Shown here: positions 36,500 to 48,399 of the stretch, piece by piece
How positions within the stretch are numbered: position 1 is the first letter of the stretch
How the letters are laid out: every line of letters starts with the position of its first letter
Source of the DNA: Streptomyces sp. STR69
GTDB taxonomy: Bacteria > Actinomycetota > Actinomycetes > Streptomycetales > Streptomycetaceae
DNA: 64,000 bases
Assembly: GCF_024519455.1 (NCBI RefSeq)
Contig: NZ_JALJRY010000012.1
Coordinates: 62,001-126,000 of the forward strand
Direction of reading: 5' to 3'
Position numbers and translations under genes: made by a program
Notes under the pieces: model-generated
Told to the model about the DNA's origin: nothing
Seen by the model: only the letters and a program-made list of their open reading frames with translations
Databases searched by the model: none

Positions 36500-36518
36500 C
36501 GCGCACATGGTGTGCGCG
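36500..36518. promoter_or_regulatory. 19-bp palindrome upstream of the DsbA-like gene
   Basis: CGCGCACA (36500-36507) TGG TGTGCGCG (36511-36518): a perfect 8-bp dyad 22-40 bases before the start. A possible -10 (TACGTAT on the minus strand, near 36521-36528) lies directly upstream, so the dyad could cover the transcription start as an operator, or form a leader hairpin. Confidence 0.4.
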
Positions 36519-36582
36519 GAATACGTATGGGGGGACTACACAGGGGTGCTCGTGGTGCTCGGGTGCCGGTGCGCGGACGTGT

Positions 36583-37278
36583 TCAGGCCGCGAGGAGACC
36601 CGATGCCGAGCACGGCGGTCCACGCCGTCCCAGGGAGTGCACCAGCAGCCGCTCACGGGCGGTGGCCGTACGGTGCGTGGTGCGCGGCAGCCGGCTGACC
36701 GCGGGAGTGCGGCGGCCCGTCATCGCGGTGACGGCGAGCAGCAGCGGCCGGAAGCCGACCGCCGTCGCCGCGCGCAGCAGTTCGGTCAGCGCGCGCTCGC
36801 CGCGGCGCAGATACGCGGCGGCCAGCAGCCCCACGCCGATGTGCGCGCCGAGCAGCAGCCAGGCGGCGGTGGCGTCGGTGTGCGCGAGCAGCGCCGCCGC
36901 CTGCTGGGGATCGTCGGTCATCCGGGCCAGCGGGGTGCCCACGCTGCCGCCGCTGCACAGCACGTCCAGGCCGACCGCGCGCAGCGGTCCGGCGACCGGG
37001 CCGCCCGCCCTGCCGTAGCAGGCGTGCTGGCCGGTGGTGAACACCGTGTCGGCGGCCAGTTCCAGCGGGATCAGGAGTGCGGCGATCCTGCCGAAGCCGC
37101 GCTCGCGGCCCGCCAGCGCGTACGCGAGGACGAACACGGTGGCCGCGATGGCGGCCACCGTGCCGAACGGAAGGGGGACCCGGGACAGCAGCACGTGCGA
37201 CGCGGTGCTGAGCGTCACGACCAGTGCCGTGAACAGCGCCGCGCGTACGGCCCTGAGCTGGATCCCGGATATGTCCAT
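36583..37278 (-). CDS. membrane protein of unknown function
   Basis: 231 aa from ATG 37278; no convincing ribosome site. About five hydrophobic segments (for example ALFTALVVTLSTASHVLLS, TVAAIAATVFVLAYALAG, TDATAAWLLLGAHIGVGLLAAAYL) and a basic C-terminal tail (RRTPAVSRLPRTTHRTATARERLLVHSLGRR). Contains a His-Ala-Cys in FTTGQHACYG and a Cys in GLDVLCSGGS. Lies upstream of the DsbA-like gene on the same strand, so it may handle metals or redox at the membrane, but that is guesswork. I do not recognise the family. Confidence 0.7.
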   Translation of the reverse strand: MDISGIQLRAVRAALFTALVVTLSTASHVLLSRVPLPFGTVAAIAATVFVLAYALAGRERGFGRIAALLIPLELAADTVFTTGQHACYGRAGGPVAGPLRAVGLDVLCSGGSVGTPLARMTDDPQQAAALLAHTDATAAWLLLGAHIGVGLLAAAYLRRGERALTELLRAATAVGFRPLLLAVTAMTGRRTPAVSRLPRTTHRTATARERLLVHSLGRRGPPCSASGLLAA

Positions 37279-37346
37279 AGCGGAGGTGAGTCTGTCATGT
37301 GCTCCGGTAGGGGACCCCTAAAGGGTTCCTGTGAGCGTACGGATGG

Positions 37347-38672
37347 TTACAGACCCGGAATCCGGCCGTTGCGGAACAGGTCGACGAAGATCTGGTGGTC
37401 GGCACGCGCGCGTGTGCCGTAGTCGTGCGCGAAGTCGACCAGGACGCCCGCGAAGCCGTCCTCGTCGGCCGCGATCGCCGCGTCGATGGCCCGCTCGGTG
37501 GAGAACGGCACCAGGGACTCGCCGGACTGGTCGTCGGCCGCCGCGTGCATGGTGGCCGTGGCCCGCCCGAGGTCGGCGACGACGGCGGCGATCTCCTCCG
37601 GGTCGTCGATGTCGCTCCAGTCCAGGTCCACCGCGTACGGCGACACCTCGGCGACCAGCTGCCCCGAGCCGTCCAGCTCGGTCCAGCCCAGCCACGGGTC
37701 GGCGTGCGCCTGGAGGGCGCGCTGGGAGATCACCGTGCGGTGGCCCTCGTGCTGGAAGTAGTCCCGGATCGCCGCGTCCGTGATGTGCCGGGAGACGGCC
37801 GGCGTCTGGGCCTGCTTGATGTAGATCACCACATCGTTCTCCAGGGCGTCGCTGTTGCCCTCCAGAAGGATGTTGTACGACGGCAGCCCCGCCGAGCCGA
37901 TGCCGATGCCGCGGCGGCCGACGACATCCTTCACGCGGTACGAGTCGGGGCGGTCCAGGGAGGACTCCGGGAGCGTCTCCAGGTAGCCGTCGAAGGCCGC
38001 GAGGACCTTGTAGCGGGTGGCCGCGTCCAGCTCGATGGAGCCGCCGCCCGACGCGAACCGGCGCTCGAAGTCGCGGATCTCCGTCATCGAGTCCAGCAGC
38101 TCGAACCGGGTCAGCGAGCGGGCCGTGCGCAGCGCGCCCAGGAGCGGGCCGTCGGCGGTGTCCAGGGTGAACGGTGGCACCTCGTCGCTCTTCGCGCCGG
38201 TCGCCAGCGCGTGCACCCGCTCGCGGTACGCGCCCGCGTAGATCTTCACCAGCTCGGTGATCTGCTCGTCACTGAGCGCCTTCGCGTACCCGAGGAGCGC
38301 GATGGAGCCGGCGAAGCGCTTCAGGTCCCAGGTGAACGGGCCGACGTAGGCCTCGTCGAAGTCGTTGACGTTGAAGACCAGGCGGCCGTTGGAGTCCATG
38401 TACGTGCCGAAGTTCTCGGCGTGCAGGTCGCCGTGGATCCACACGCGCGAGGTGCGGTCGTCCAGGTACGGGCCGCCGCGCTTCTCGGCGTCGAGGTCGT
38501 GGTAGAAGAGGGCCGCCGTGCCCCGGTAGAAGGCGAAGGCGGAGGCCGCCATCTTCCGGAACTTCACGCGGAACGCGGCCGGGTCGGCGGCCAGGAGCTC
38601 GCCGAAGGCGGTGTCGAAGACAGCGAGGATCTCCTCGCCGCGGTGCTCGTCGTTGAGCTGCGGAACCGACAT
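37347..38672 (-). CDS. DUF2252 family protein
   Basis: 441 aa from ATG 38672, chosen for AGGAGG eight bases upstream. The central region carries kinase-like motifs RVWIHGDLHAENFGTYM and VFNVNDFDEAYVGPFTWDLKRFAGS, recalling the HGDxxxxN and DFD motifs of aminoglycoside phosphotransferase folds. Function unknown in all members I know. Transcribed away from dnaE, 187 bases apart. Confidence 0.88.
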   Translation of the reverse strand: MSVPQLNDEHRGEEILAVFDTAFGELLAADPAAFRVKFRKMAASAFAFYRGTAALFYHDLDAEKRGGPYLDDRTSRVWIHGDLHAENFGTYMDSNGRLVFNVNDFDEAYVGPFTWDLKRFAGSIALLGYAKALSDEQITELVKIYAGAYRERVHALATGAKSDEVPPFTLDTADGPLLGALRTARSLTRFELLDSMTEIRDFERRFASGGGSIELDAATRYKVLAAFDGYLETLPESSLDRPDSYRVKDVVGRRGIGIGSAGLPSYNILLEGNSDALENDVVIYIKQAQTPAVSRHITDAAIRDYFQHEGHRTVISQRALQAHADPWLGWTELDGSGQLVAEVSPYAVDLDWSDIDDPEEIAAVVADLGRATATMHAAADDQSGESLVPFSTERAIDAAIAADEDGFAGVLVDFAHDYGTRARADHQIFVDLFRNGRIPGL

Positions 38673-38859
38673 CGCTCTGTGCCTCCTGGTACGGGTGGTA
38701 CGTGACATGTGACGGGTCTGTCGTCACTTTCCAACGCTTGAAGGTACGCGGGAGTGCCCGCCTTGTGTCAGTGGCGAGGCATAGGATTCGGTCTCGTCCC
38801 CCCAGACCGTCCGCTGCTCTTCGTCGATCGTTTCCCCTGTTATCCCTGGAGGCCAAGCC

Positions 38860-42399
<3,540 letters not shown>

Positions 42400-42417
42400 G
42401 CGACGGACTGGCAGAAG

Positions 42418-42459
42418 TGACTGAGGGGCGCATCCGCCAACGGATGCGCCCCTCAGTCA
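42418..42459. terminator. terminator after dnaE
   Basis: Perfect 19-bp inverted repeat TGACTGAGGGGCGCATCCG / CGGATGCGCCCCTCAGTCA with loop CCAA. Probably bidirectional, serving dnaE and the convergent small gene. Confidence 0.88.
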
Positions 42460-42482
42460 TTCAACAACCCTTGACACAGGCC

Positions 42483-42647
42483 TCAGTTGTGGCCGAAGCG
42501 CTTCTGCTTGCCCTTGCGGGCCATGTCGCTCGGCGTCGCCTGGGATATGCGCTGCTCGGCCTGTGCCTCCATCGAGGACGACGTGGCCTGCTCCTGGGCG
42601 CGCTCGGACTGGGGCTGCTTACGGTCACGATGCTTGTTCTTGGCCAT
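42483..42647 (-). CDS. 54-aa small hydrophilic protein
   Basis: ATG at 42647 with AGGAGG nine bases upstream; stop at 42483. Begins MAKNKHRDRKQPQSERAQEQ and ends RKGKQKRFGHN; no hydrophobic segment, many Lys, Arg, Gln and Ser, likely disordered. I recall short proteins of this type annotated in Streptomyces beside dnaE, without a function. The strong ribosome site, the terminator just downstream and clean codon bias support it as a real gene. Confidence 0.75.
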   Translation of the reverse strand: MAKNKHRDRKQPQSERAQEQATSSSMEAQAEQRISQATPSDMARKGKQKRFGHN

Positions 42648-42873
42648 GATGATCTGCCTCCTGAGGGGGATCTAGGGGCCGGGACCGCGACCAGATTCAC
42701 ATAGGCTGACGAAGAACGCATTTCGGATAATTACCGTGTGTGACATGGTTGGTGCGAGACGGAAGCCCCGAAACGCCACGCCGAAGATCGAGTTTCGGGC
42801 CGTTAACCCCAGTGCGGTCGGGCAGACTCGAAGCGAGCCCGAAGCAAAACCGACCGGGAAGAGGGTGAGTCGC

Positions 42874-44097
42874 GTGGACCGCTGCATCGTCCTGGTGGAC
42901 GCCGGGTATCTGCTGGGGGCGGCGGCCAGTCTCCTCGCCGGAGAGCCCTCGCGTTCCCGTATCACCGTCGATCACGCCGCCCTCATCCAGGGTTTGCGCG
43001 AGCGAGCCGAGTCCGACACGGAACGGCCCCTGCTCCGCATCTACTGGTTCGACGGCGCCCCCGACCGCGTCCCGCAGCCCGAGCACCGCAGACTGCGCGT
43101 GATGCCCCGGGTCACCGTCCGCCTCGGCGCACTGACCCGCAGCGACGGACGCTGGGCGCAGAAGGGCGTCGACGCGGCCATGCACGCCGAACTGACCGAG
43201 CTGGCCCGCAACCGCGCCTGCTCCGACGTCGTCCTCGTCACCGGCGACGGCGACCTGCTGCCGGGCATGATGGCCGCCAAGGAGCACGGCGTCGCCGTAC
43301 ACCTGTGGGCCGTGCAGGCCGCCGACGGGGACTACAACCAGTCCGAGGACCTGGTCGCCGAGGCCGACGAGCGGCGGGTGCTCGACCGGACGTGGATCAC
43401 CAAGGCCGTACGGGCGAAGGATCTCGGCGGGGTGTGCGCGCCGCAGCCGGTGCCCAGGCCGGAGATCGCGGCGATCCTGTCCGCGCCGTTGCCCGAGTCC
43501 GCGCCGGCGACACGTGAGCGGCCCGTCGAGGACGGCGAGCACGCCGCCGCCGAGGCCGGTTCGGAGAACGGCACGCAGGAGCGGGTGCCCGCGCCCAAGG
43601 GCGTGCCCACCCCGAAGGACCTGGCGAGCCTGAAGGCACCGGGGGCCGCCGCGCCCGCGCAGCAGCCCGCGAGCGCCACCCTGCGCTGGTCCTCCGACAA
43701 AGGGTGGGTCGACCGGCCGGGCGGCGCCACCGAACCGCCCGAGGTCGCCTCGATGCCGACGCTGGCGCAGCTGACCACCGCCGAGCAGCGCTGGGCCGAC
43801 CGCGAGGAGGACATCACCACGGTCGGCGGCGACCCCTTCGAAGTGGGCCAGGTGTTCGCCCGCCGGTGGATGGGCCGCCTCGGCGACCAGGGCGCCCATC
43901 TGCAGAAACTCTCCGGAATGTATCCCCGCGTCCCGCACCGCATCGACGGGGAACTGCTCCGCTACGCGGCCCGCTTCGGACTCCTCGCCCACAAGGACGA
44001 CCAGATCGACGAGCACGACCGGTACGCGATCCGGGCCGGGTTCTGGCGGGAGATCGACGTACGGACGGCGGCCGAGCACGCCCCTGCGGGGGATTGA
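42874..44097 (+). CDS. NYN-domain (PIN-like) putative ribonuclease
   Basis: 407 aa from GTG 42874 (GAGGG seven bases upstream; GTG 42865 is close to it). N-terminal NYN/PIN-like fold with acidic residues in CIVLVDAGYLL, KGVDAAMHAEL and LVTGDGDLLPGM, the arrangement of metal-dependent RNases. A variable Pro/Ala/Glu-rich linker (~200-300) leads to a conserved C-terminal block (VFARRWMGRLGDQGAHLQKLSGMYPRVPHRIDGELLRYAARFGLL) that could be a winged-helix RNA-binding unit. RNA target unknown. The longer frame from 42736 has poor codon bias. Confidence 0.82.
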   Translation: MDRCIVLVDAGYLLGAAASLLAGEPSRSRITVDHAALIQGLRERAESDTERPLLRIYWFDGAPDRVPQPEHRRLRVMPRVTVRLGALTRSDGRWAQKGVDAAMHAELTELARNRACSDVVLVTGDGDLLPGMMAAKEHGVAVHLWAVQAADGDYNQSEDLVAEADERRVLDRTWITKAVRAKDLGGVCAPQPVPRPEIAAILSAPLPESAPATRERPVEDGEHAAAEAGSENGTQERVPAPKGVPTPKDLASLKAPGAAAPAQQPASATLRWSSDKGWVDRPGGATEPPEVASMPTLAQLTTAEQRWADREEDITTVGGDPFEVGQVFARRWMGRLGDQGAHLQKLSGMYPRVPHRIDGELLRYAARFGLLAHKDDQIDEHDRYAIRAGFWREIDVRTAAEHAPAGD

Positions 44098-44162
44098 CGC
44101 TCTTTACCGGGGTATTTGCGGTTCTCGACCTACCCGCGAACGGGCGGGGGCCGCGGACCCCG

Positions 44163-44168
44163 TAGTCT
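44163..44168 (+). promoter_or_regulatory. -10 box of the ABC exporter genes
   Basis: TAGTCT eight bases before the GTG at 44177; near-leaderless start. Confidence 0.4.
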
Positions 44169-44176
44169 CGTCCCTT

Positions 44177-45193
44177 GTGAGTACGCGCGCGGGACAGGCA
44201 CTTCGACACGGTGGGGATGTCGTGTGCGCGGTGCGCGGACTCAGCAAGACCTATCCGGCGGTGCGCGGCCGACGCGGTGCGCCGGGCACCCCCGAGGTGC
44301 GGGCCACCGACGCGGTGACCCTCGACATCCGCCGGGGCGAGATCTTCGGACTGCTCGGACCGAACGGCGCCGGCAAGTCCACCCTCGTACGCCAGCTCAC
44401 CGGGCTCATGCGGCCCGACGCGGGCAGCGTCGAGATCCTCGGCCACGACATCGTGCGCCACCCGGAGCGGGCCGCGCGCATCCTCGCCTACCTCGGCCAG
44501 GAGTCCACCGCGCTCGACGAGCTGACCGTGTCCCTCGCCGCCGAGACCACCGCCCGGCTGCGCGGCCTGGACCTGCGCGAGGCACGGGCCGAACGGGACG
44601 CCGTACTCGACGAGTTGGGGCTTACGGCCATTGCCGGACGGCCGCTCAAGAAGCTGTCCGGCGGGCAGCGGCGGCTGGCGTGTGTGGCCGCCGCGCTGGT
44701 CGGGGAACGTCCGCTGCTGGTGCTCGACGAGCCGACCACCGGGATGGATCCGGTGGCGCGTCGGGCCGTGTGGTCCGCCGTCGACCGGCGCCGGGCCGAG
44801 CAGGGGTCCACCGTGCTGCTCGTCACCCACAACGTCATCGAGGCCGAGACCGTCCTCGACCGGGTCGCCGTCCTCGACCAGGGCCGGGTCATCGCCTGCG
44901 ACAGCCCCGCCGGGCTCAAGGAACAGGTCGCCGGAGAGGTGCGGGTCGAGCTGGTGTGGCGGGACAAACCGCCGCTGGACGTCCCGGAGGTCGCCGCGCT
45001 GCGGGACCGGGCCGTCGAGTCCGGCCGCCGCTGGACGCTCAGGCTCGCCCCCGAGGAGGCCCGGGTGGCCGTCGCCACGGTGACCGGCGGGGCCGCCTTC
45101 GCCGCCCTGGACGACTTCAACCTGGCCACGCCCAGCCTGGAGGACGTGTATCTGACGCTGGGCGGAAACGGGCAGGGGCTGGTGAAGGCATGA
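44177..45193 (+). CDS. ABC transporter ATP-binding protein
   Basis: 338 aa from GTG 44177. Walker A GPNGAGKST, signature LSGGQRR, Walker B LLVLDEPTTGMDP and switch His in LVTHN are intact. A ~35-residue N-terminal extension and a DrrA-like C-terminal part (VRVELVWRDKPP ... LDDFNLATPSLEDVYLTLGG) point to drug/antibiotic-type exporters. Works with the permease that follows after 64 bases. Substrate unknown. Confidence 0.93.
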   Translation: MSTRAGQALRHGGDVVCAVRGLSKTYPAVRGRRGAPGTPEVRATDAVTLDIRRGEIFGLLGPNGAGKSTLVRQLTGLMRPDAGSVEILGHDIVRHPERAARILAYLGQESTALDELTVSLAAETTARLRGLDLREARAERDAVLDELGLTAIAGRPLKKLSGGQRRLACVAAALVGERPLLVLDEPTTGMDPVARRAVWSAVDRRRAEQGSTVLLVTHNVIEAETVLDRVAVLDQGRVIACDSPAGLKEQVAGEVRVELVWRDKPPLDVPEVAALRDRAVESGRRWTLRLAPEEARVAVATVTGGAAFAALDDFNLATPSLEDVYLTLGGNGQGLVKA

Positions 45194-45257
45194 GTACACG
45201 GGCCGTCGTATCCGTATGGGACAGGGCGACTGCCGGCGTCGAGAGGAGCAGCGGGAC

Positions 45258-46085
45258 GTGAGTGTCGTATCCGCCGATGTTCTGCCGAGCGGGCCGCTGG
45301 CCGTGCCGGAGGCCGCCGACAGCGGCGCGGCCGAGCTCGGGCCGCGCGCCCGGCTGTGGCCCTCGCTGGCCGCCGTGTACCGGGCGCAGCTGTCCCGGGC
45401 GCGGGTCGCGCGGATCCCGCTGATGTTCGTGGCGACCTTCCAGTCGGTCGGCATCCTGATCATGATGCGCGGGGTCGTCGACGGCGGGAGCCATGACGCC
45501 AGGTTCGTCGTCGCGGGCTCGTCCGTGCTGGTCGTCGCCTACGTCGGGCTGAACCTGCTCGCGCAGTACTTCGGCCAGCTGCGCGGCAGCGGCGGCCTCG
45601 ACCACTACGCCACCCTGCCGGTGCCGCCCGCCGCCGTGGTGCTCGGCGCTGCGGGCGCGTACGCCTCCTTCACCGTGCCGGGGACCGCGCTCACCGCCGT
45701 CTTCGGGTGCGTGCTGTTCGGGCTGCCGATGGGCAACATCTGGATCCTGGCGGCGGTGATCCCGCTCGCCGGAGCCGCCCTCGCCGGGCTCGGCGCCGCC
45801 CTCGGGCTGCTCGCACCGCGCCCCGAACTCGCCACGCTGCTCGGTCAGTTGGGCATGTCGGCGGCACTGCTGCTCGGGGTGCTGCCGGCCGACCGGATGC
45901 CGGAAGCGGTGCGGTTCCTGCGGGACCTGGTGCCGTCCACCTACGGCGTGGAGGCCTTCGCGCAGACCTTCGCGGCGCACCCCGACTGGGCACTGGTCCT
46001 CGGTGACCTCGCCGTATGCGCCGCGGTCGGCGTCGTTTCGCTGGCCGTCGCCGCCTGGGCCTACCGTCGGGCCGCCGTCCGGTGA
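45258..46085 (+). CDS. ABC transporter permease (ABC-2 type)
   Basis: 275 aa from GTG 45258 (GAGAGGAG upstream). Six hydrophobic segments after a ~45-residue cytoplasmic tail, with the ABC-2 signature region LVPSTYGVEAFAQTFAAHPDW near the end. Partner of the ATP-binding protein just upstream. Probably an efflux system; cargo cannot be read. Confidence 0.9.
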   Translation: MSVVSADVLPSGPLAVPEAADSGAAELGPRARLWPSLAAVYRAQLSRARVARIPLMFVATFQSVGILIMMRGVVDGGSHDARFVVAGSSVLVVAYVGLNLLAQYFGQLRGSGGLDHYATLPVPPAAVVLGAAGAYASFTVPGTALTAVFGCVLFGLPMGNIWILAAVIPLAGAALAGLGAALGLLAPRPELATLLGQLGMSAALLLGVLPADRMPEAVRFLRDLVPSTYGVEAFAQTFAAHPDWALVLGDLAVCAAVGVVSLAVAAWAYRRAAVR

Positions 46086-46107
46086 CGCGCCGCACAGCGG
46101 GGCCTGG

Positions 46108-46113
46108 CACGAT
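46108..46113 (+). promoter_or_regulatory. -10 box, leaderless start
   Basis: CACGAT six bases before GTG 46120, the same arrangement as at 33322. Confidence 0.4.
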
Positions 46114-46119
46114 GGCGTT

Positions 46120-46842
46120 GTGACCGCACCGCTGACTCCGCCTCCGCCACCGCGTGACCAGTCCCCGCACGACCCGTGGCAGCCGCCGGGCGACCAGGGC
46201 CCCCAGGGTGACCCCGGTGCCCCGAGCGCCGGGTATCCCGTGCACGCCCCGCAGGACGCGTCCTACGGCGCGGACGGGCCCGGACTGAAGACCGAACTGA
46301 TCGAGGCCGTGGTCGGCACGGTCGTCGTGGCGCTCGGCGGGGTGCTGCTCGGGCTGCTGTGGTGGTGGCTGGCCCCGCATGTGCCGCTGGTCGGGGACGT
46401 GGTCGACAAGAGCTGGGCCGTCTATCTCAAGGACTCCGAGGGCGAGCAGGCGGTGGGGGTGGACGGATCGTTCACTCTGCTCGCGGTCGGTTTCGGCGTG
46501 CTGAGCGCTGTTGCCGCGTTCCTGCTGCGGCGGCGCGGGGGAGTGCCGCTGGTGGTCGCGCTGACCGTGGGCGGGCTGCTCGCCTCGCTGCTCGCGTGGC
46601 GGCTGGGGATGTGGCTGGGCCCGACGAAGGACGTGCTCGCGCACGCCAAGTCGGTGGGCAAGGGGGTCACGTTCTCCGCGCCGCTGAAGCTGGGGGCCAA
46701 GGGGGCGTTGCTGGCCTGGTCCATTGCGGCGCTGGTTGTCCATCTGGGGCTGACCGCGTTGTTCGGGCCGCGGGATCCGGAGCCGCCGTATCTGCAGCAG
46801 GGGGCTGTGTCGACCGACGGTTACGGGGCGCCGCTGTCGTAG
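46120..46842 (+). CDS. four-TM membrane protein with proline-rich N-terminus
   Basis: 240 aa from GTG 46120. Residues 1-55 are Pro/Gly/Gln-rich and likely disordered. Four hydrophobic helices follow (VVGTVVVALGGVLLGLLWWW, TLLAVGFGVLSAVAAFLL, LVVALTVGGLLASLLAW, ALLAWSIAALVVHLGLTALF), with a loop KDSEGEQAVGVDGSF between the first two. Resembles the DUF2567-like membrane proteins of actinobacteria, but I am not sure of the family. It may be cotranscribed with, or independent of, the ABC genes. Confidence 0.78.
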   Translation: MTAPLTPPPPPRDQSPHDPWQPPGDQGPQGDPGAPSAGYPVHAPQDASYGADGPGLKTELIEAVVGTVVVALGGVLLGLLWWWLAPHVPLVGDVVDKSWAVYLKDSEGEQAVGVDGSFTLLAVGFGVLSAVAAFLLRRRGGVPLVVALTVGGLLASLLAWRLGMWLGPTKDVLAHAKSVGKGVTFSAPLKLGAKGALLAWSIAALVVHLGLTALFGPRDPEPPYLQQGAVSTDGYGAPLS

Positions 46843-46862
46843 GCCTCGGGCGCGTTGTGGTT

Positions 46863-46891
46863 GCGGCGGGGGTTTTCTTCGCCCCCGCCGC
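46863..46891 (+). terminator. probable terminator
   Basis: GCGGCGGGGG (46863-46872) and CCCCCGCCGC (46882-46891) with a 9-base T-rich loop, 20 bases after the membrane protein gene. Confidence 0.6.
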
Positions 46892-46910
46892 CCCTACCCG
46901 TCCCGTCCCG

Positions 46911-46978
46911 GGGGGCTGCCGCCCCCCGACCCCCGCTTCGGCCTGAACGGCCTCGTCCTCAAACGCCGGACGGGCTGG
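46911..46978. repeat. dispersed Streptomyces intergenic repeat (GCCGGACGGGCTGG type)
   Basis: Runs from GGGGGCTGCCGCCCCCCGAC through CCTCGTCCTCAAACGCCGGA to CGGGCTGG. I recall this string as very common in intergenic DNA of Streptomyces genomes. It contains GC-rich self-complementary parts. Confidence 0.55.
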
Positions 46979-47011
46979 AAAGAACCGTGCGTCGCGAAGT
47001 GACCGAAGAAC

Positions 47012-47086
47012 CTACGCCGGCCGGTGTCCATGGTTCGAGCGGCGCTTCTTGATGCGCCACTTTCGTTTCCTGGTTTTCTTCGACAT
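47012..47086 (-). CDS. 24-aa basic protein resembling 50S ribosomal protein bL37
   Basis: ATG at 47086, TAG at 47012: 24 residues, of which about half are Lys or Arg, starting MSKKTRKRKWRIKKRR and ending in an NHGHRP motif. Mycobacterial bL37, a 24-residue large-subunit protein, has the same length, the same basic start and NHGKRP near its end, so this is the likely homologue. AAGGGG precedes the ATG closely. It lies 41 bases after ybaK on the same strand and is far too short for usual gene finders. Call rests on my memory of the mycobacterial sequence. Confidence 0.6.
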   Translation of the reverse strand: MSKKTRKRKWRIKKRRSNHGHRPA

Positions 47087-47127
47087 GCCCCTTGTGCTTA
47101 ACCGAGGACGGGGCCGGAGTCGAGGGG

Positions 47128-47634
47128 TCACGCACGTCCGATGGGGGCCAGTACCGCTGCCGTGAGGGTCGTCAGGTCCTCGGGGGAGAGTTCGACCTCC
47201 AGGCCCCGGCGGCCCGCCGAGACGCAGATCGTGGCGTGGGCCGAGGCCGAGTCGTCCAGGACCGTGCGGAGCTTCTTGCGCTGGCCGAGGGGGGAGATGC
47301 CGCCCCGGACATAGCCCGTGGTGCGCTCGGCGAGCGTCGGGTCGGCCATCGCCGCCCGTTTGCCGCCCACGGCCGCCGCCAGGGCCTTCAGGTCCAGTTG
47401 GCCCGCTACCGGGACCACGGCCACCGTCAGAGCGCCGTCCACGTCCGCGACGAGTGTTTTGAAGACGCGGTCGGGGGAGACACCCATCGCCTCGGCCGCC
47501 TCCTCGCCGTAGGACGGGTGGGCGGGGTCGTGGTCGTAGGCGTGCACCTCGTAGGGCACTCCGGCGGCCGTCAGGGCCACGGTCGCCGGGGTGCCGCCGG
47601 ACTGGGGCTGCTGTTTCCTGGACTTCTTCGCCAT
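47128..47634 (-). CDS. ybaK: YbaK/EbsC-type aminoacyl-tRNA deacylase
   Basis: 168 aa from ATG 47634. Trans-editing domain that hydrolyses mischarged tRNA, in E. coli Cys-tRNA-Pro. Seen: GEEAAEAMGVSPDRVFKTLVADVDG with the catalytic-type Lys, VAGQLDLKALAAAVGGKRAAMAD and GYVRGGISPLGQRKKL, all standard YbaK blocks. Starts 7 bases after the stop of the Lon-N gene, so probably one operon. Confidence 0.92.
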   Translation of the reverse strand: MAKKSRKQQPQSGGTPATVALTAAGVPYEVHAYDHDPAHPSYGEEAAEAMGVSPDRVFKTLVADVDGALTVAVVPVAGQLDLKALAAAVGGKRAAMADPTLAERTTGYVRGGISPLGQRKKLRTVLDDSASAHATICVSAGRRGLEVELSPEDLTTLTAAVLAPIGRA

Positions 47635-47641
47635 CGGGGTC

Positions 47642-48385
47642 TCAGTTCAGGCTCGTCGGGTTGCGCGTCAGGTCCGACGCGGGCAGGGACGGCAGGTTGC
47701 GGATGATGGCCGTCTCGGAGCGCAGGAGCTTCAGCTCGTCGCGCAGCCGGGAGGCGGTGTCGGGGGCCTGGAGCAGGCGCTGCTTGGTTGCCGTGTCGAG
47801 CATCATCGCGGCGGCCACCAGGTAGGAGACGACCGCCGGCTCGTCGGGGAGTTCCGCTTCGCCGGTCGAGAGAGAGCGCTCGCGGGCGCCGGCGAGGCGC
47901 TTCTGGTACTGGCGGAACGCGCGTAGCACCCCCTCGGCCAGCGCGCCCGCCTCGTCGCCCTTCTCCTCGGGCAGCTCCTCCAGCTCGGCCGTCAGGAACG
48001 GGCCCGAGGCGTCCACGGAGAGCAGCCGCATCCGGGTCGTGCCCGTCGCCAGCACCTCGAAGGTGCCGTCGGCGCGCTCCCGGATGGTCGCCGCGTCGGC
48101 GACACAGCCCACCGAGTGGAAGGCCTTGAGCGGGTCGGGGCCGAAGCCGGCCGTGGGCCCGCGTTCGGGCACGGCCGTCTGGTCCGGCATGCCCTGGGCG
48201 GTCTGGGCCACCTCGTGGCCGTCACGGATGGCGACGACGGCGAATCGGCGCGGTTCCTCCTCGGGGGTCTTGAGCAGTTCGCGCATCATGGCGCGATAGC
48301 GCTCCTCGAAAATGTTCAGAGGAAGCACGAGCCCCGGGAACAGAACCGAGTTCAGGGGGAAGAGCGGCAGCCGGACGGTGGTCAC
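47642..48385 (-). CDS. Lon protease N-terminal (LAN/PUA-like) domain protein
   Basis: 247 aa from GTG 48385. Starts directly with VRLPLFPLNSVLFPGLVLPLNIFEERYRAM, the substrate-binding LAN domain of Lon; there is no ATPase or protease domain. FEVLATGTTRMRLLS is the second block and a helical C-terminal half (LDTATKQRLLQAPDTASRLRDEL) completes it. Such stand-alone proteins are widespread; role unknown. Confidence 0.9.
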   Translation of the reverse strand: MTTVRLPLFPLNSVLFPGLVLPLNIFEERYRAMMRELLKTPEEEPRRFAVVAIRDGHEVAQTAQGMPDQTAVPERGPTAGFGPDPLKAFHSVGCVADAATIRERADGTFEVLATGTTRMRLLSVDASGPFLTAELEELPEEKGDEAGALAEGVLRAFRQYQKRLAGARERSLSTGEAELPDEPAVVSYLVAAAMMLDTATKQRLLQAPDTASRLRDELKLLRSETAIIRNLPSLPASDLTRNPTSLN

Positions 48386-48393
48386 GGCGCAAA

Positions 48394-48399
48394 AGCCTA
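48394..48399 (-). promoter_or_regulatory. -10 box of the Lon-N gene
   Basis: TAGGCT on the minus strand eight bases before GTG 48385. It overlaps the last codons of the preceding gene. Confidence 0.4.

Noticed and set aside
42736..42873. Longer start for the NYN-domain gene
   Set aside because: Poor codon bias before 42865, and GAGGG is placed correctly for GTG 42874.
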